14,393 bases of DNA. It comes from Lachnospiraceae bacterium. GTDB taxonomy: Bacteria; Bacillota_A; Clostridia; Lachnospirales; Lachnospiraceae. The notes under the pieces were generated by a model. The model searched no databases and was not told where the DNA came from. It saw nothing but the letters and a program-made list of their open reading frames with translations. Below are positions 12,948-14,393 of the stretch, one piece after another (the first letter of the stretch is position 1; the number at the start of each line of letters is the position of its first letter). The position numbers and the translations under genes are program-made. The DNA lies in the NCBI GenBank assembly GCA_017613595.1, contig JAGADM010000169.1:1-14393 (forward strand), given 5' to 3'.

Positions 12948-12999
12948 GCTTATCCGGCGAGGCACGGGCACCGGCATCCCGCAGCATGTACCGTAGAGG

Positions 13000-14393
13000 T
13001 TACTGCCGGGCGTCAGCGTACTCCGCAAGGACCAGCGTGCCTGTGTCGCGGCATGCCGAAACGGACAGAGTCTTTGCTAAGACACTTCCGTCAAAGCGGA
13101 CTTTTACGTCCTTTCCGCTGAAGGACAGGACGGTTCCGAAACCGTATTTTTCGTGATACACACGGGTGCCCGGCAGGAGCGAACTTCCGGGCAGCCGGAT
13201 CTCCCCGAGGAAGCGTGACGGCATCATATCATGACTGAGACGCTTCTTCACATAACACACTGTCAGAGACAGGGCAGCCCTTGTCATGGCAACATAGAAT
13301 AAACGGCGTTCTTCCGCGATCTGTTCGGGGAGGAGCGCTTTTTTATGCGGTGTGACAAGTTCGTTGCAGTCACACAGAAACACATGACGGTACTCAAGCC
13401 CCTTTGAGCGGTGAAACGTCTGGATCGTGACGGCACGCGGCTCGCCGGCCGTATCCGCTGAAGCACCCGTACGGCGCCGTCCTTCCTCCATGCGCGCAAT
13501 CCTCTGCAGACGCTCGGCTTCCTCTCCGGTATGGGTGAGAAATTCGGGAATCGTGCGGAATTCCTTTGCTTCAGTCATCATTTCGTCAAGCATGTCCATG
13601 ACGCTGTCCGCAGAGGGCAGCGTGTCGCAGAGAAACGCGTTATATCCGATGATATGGCGGATATAATGAATTGCCGCGTAAGGGTTCATCCTTTCAATCC
13701 GCTTCAGGTCGGACTCGAGTTTCATGAGCCGGTCGCGGACGTAGTCTTTGCCGTCGCGATGCAGGATGCCGTACACTTCCGAAAGGTTTACCTGCTTCGA
13801 CGGAAAAGCGGACCGCGGCACGTAGCGGAACGGCCGGTTCATGACCGCGAGCCAGTCGGCGCGGTCACAGCTTCCCGCCGCGATGCGCAGATAGGAGAGC
13901 ACCGGGCTCACATACGGGTTCGAATAAAGTGAGGGAGGCAGCGTATGGCAGCGGTACGGAATGCCTTCCTTTTCAAAGCGGCGGATCAGTCCGCGCATGT
14001 CAAGATTGGTGCGGAACAGTACCGCGATATCGTCCGGCGATACCCCTTCCCGAAGGAGTGTCTGAATCTGATTCGTAACTCCTGCATACTGTTCGGCGGA
14101 GTCCGAAAAGCATGCGAAACGGACCGGTGCGGTATTGCCCCGGTCGGAGCGGAGGGTCTTTTTATACCGGTCACGGTTGGCTTCAATCAGCGCGGATGCG
14201 GCAGTCAGAATTTCCGTGCCGCACCGGTAGTTCACATCCAGTGTCACAATCCTCGCATCCGGATAATCCTTCGGAAACCGGAGCATGATCCCGGGCGCGC
14301 TTCCGCGAAAGCCGTAAATGGACTGGTCGTCATCGCCTACGGCGAAAAGGTTCGCATTATCCCCGGCAAGAAGGCGGACCGTCGCATATTGAA
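13000..14393 (-). CDS. UvrD/PcrA-type superfamily 1 helicase, C-terminal part (truncated by window end)
   Basis: 463 residues are visible and the N-terminus lies beyond 14393. The frame enters the window in NLFAVGDDDQSIYGFRG (visible residues about 14-30), helicase motif III, and continues through LDVNYRCGTEIL (motif IV), VAVLFRTN, VTIQTFHRSKGLEYRHVFL (motif V) and EERRLFYVAMTRA (motif VI). The last 60 residues contain PGTRVYHEKYGFGTVLSF, resembling the Tudor-like tail of PcrA that contacts RNA polymerase and other partners. Motifs I and II (Walker A/B) are not in the window. The helicase translocates 3'-5' on single-stranded DNA in repair. The spacing of motifs suggests a shorter 2B region than in classical PcrA. 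An internal ATG at 14286 is not the start, because the conserved motif III lies upstream of it. Confidence 0.93.
   Translation of the reverse strand, partial: QYATVRLLAGDNANLFAVGDDDQSIYGFRGSAPGIMLRFPKDYPDARIVTLDVNYRCGTEILTAASALIEANRDRYKKTLRSDRGNTAPVRFACFSDSAEQYAGVTNQIQTLLREGVSPDDIAVLFRTNLDMRGLIRRFEKEGIPYRCHTLPPSLYSNPYVSPVLSYLRIAAGSCDRADWLAVMNRPFRYVPRSAFPSKQVNLSEVYGILHRDGKDYVRDRLMKLESDLKRIERMNPYAAIHYIRHIIGYNAFLCDTLPSADSVMDMLDEMMTEAKEFRTIPEFLTHTGEEAERLQRIARMEEGRRRTGASADTAGEPRAVTIQTFHRSKGLEYRHVFLCDCNELVTPHKKALLPEQIAEERRLFYVAMTRAALSLTVCYVKKRLSHDMMPSRFLGEIRLPGSSLLPGTRVYHEKYGFGTVLSFSGKDVKVRFDGSVLAKTLSVSACRDTGTLVLAEYADARQ

Noticed and set aside
13000..14286. Complete 428-residue protein starting at 14286
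   Set aside because: The same frame continues to the window edge and encodes helicase motif III (GDDDQSIYGFRG) upstream of that ATG, so the gene is simply cut by the window.

Overview
The window looks like chromosomal DNA from a Clostridia-type Firmicute, probably Lachnospiraceae-like. The evidence is moderately GC-rich coding sequence, AGGAGG-type ribosome binding sites, sigma-A style promoters, many rho-independent terminators, and a gene set typical of that group: a DUF1292 protein, a CmpB-like (PF06541) membrane protein, a nuclease-XPD helicase fusion and a small UvrD helicase. The genus is inference only. No rRNA, tRNA, transposase, phage gene or CRISPR array was seen.

Layout. Bases 1-662 hold no convincing gene. 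They contain two tandem terminators from an upstream gene, a short degenerate tandem repeat (122-205), and then an AT-rich array of four inverted-repeat hairpins with a 22-nt loop and about 85-bp spacing. A fifth hairpin, in register with these, forms the terminator of the minus-strand ABC exporter gene (663-2408). That gene diverges from a CmpB-like membrane protein gene (2786-3721), which has a long, structured 5' leader. A uracil permease (3996-5468) follows with its own strong promoter. Next is an ArsB/SLC13-type permease (5562-6854), whose ribosome binding site lies directly behind the uracil permease terminator.

A new promoter then drives a GtrB/DPM1-like polyprenyl-phosphate glycosyltransferase (6985-7935) and a diacylglycerol-kinase-family lipid kinase (8006-8923). 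These are plausibly one operon for envelope lipid and glycan work, since lipoteichoic-type glycosylation and diacylglycerol recycling are linked in Firmicutes (inference). A small PspC-domain membrane protein (8941-9135, minus) converges on the kinase gene with a 17-bp gap. A small XRE-type regulator (9367-9672, minus) has a near-perfect operator palindrome over its -10.

The right third is a DNA-processing region. It contains a large PD-(D/E)XK nuclease fused to an iron-sulfur XPD/DinG-type helicase (9799-12396, minus), a small acidic DUF1292 protein transcribed divergently from it (12636-12947), and the C-terminal two thirds or so of a UvrD/PcrA-type helicase (13000-14393, minus) that runs off the window end.

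The coding content is mostly ordinary. The most unusual signals are non-coding: the periodic hairpin array at 210-595, the long structured leader at about 2609-2785, and the attenuator-like junction between the two permease genes.
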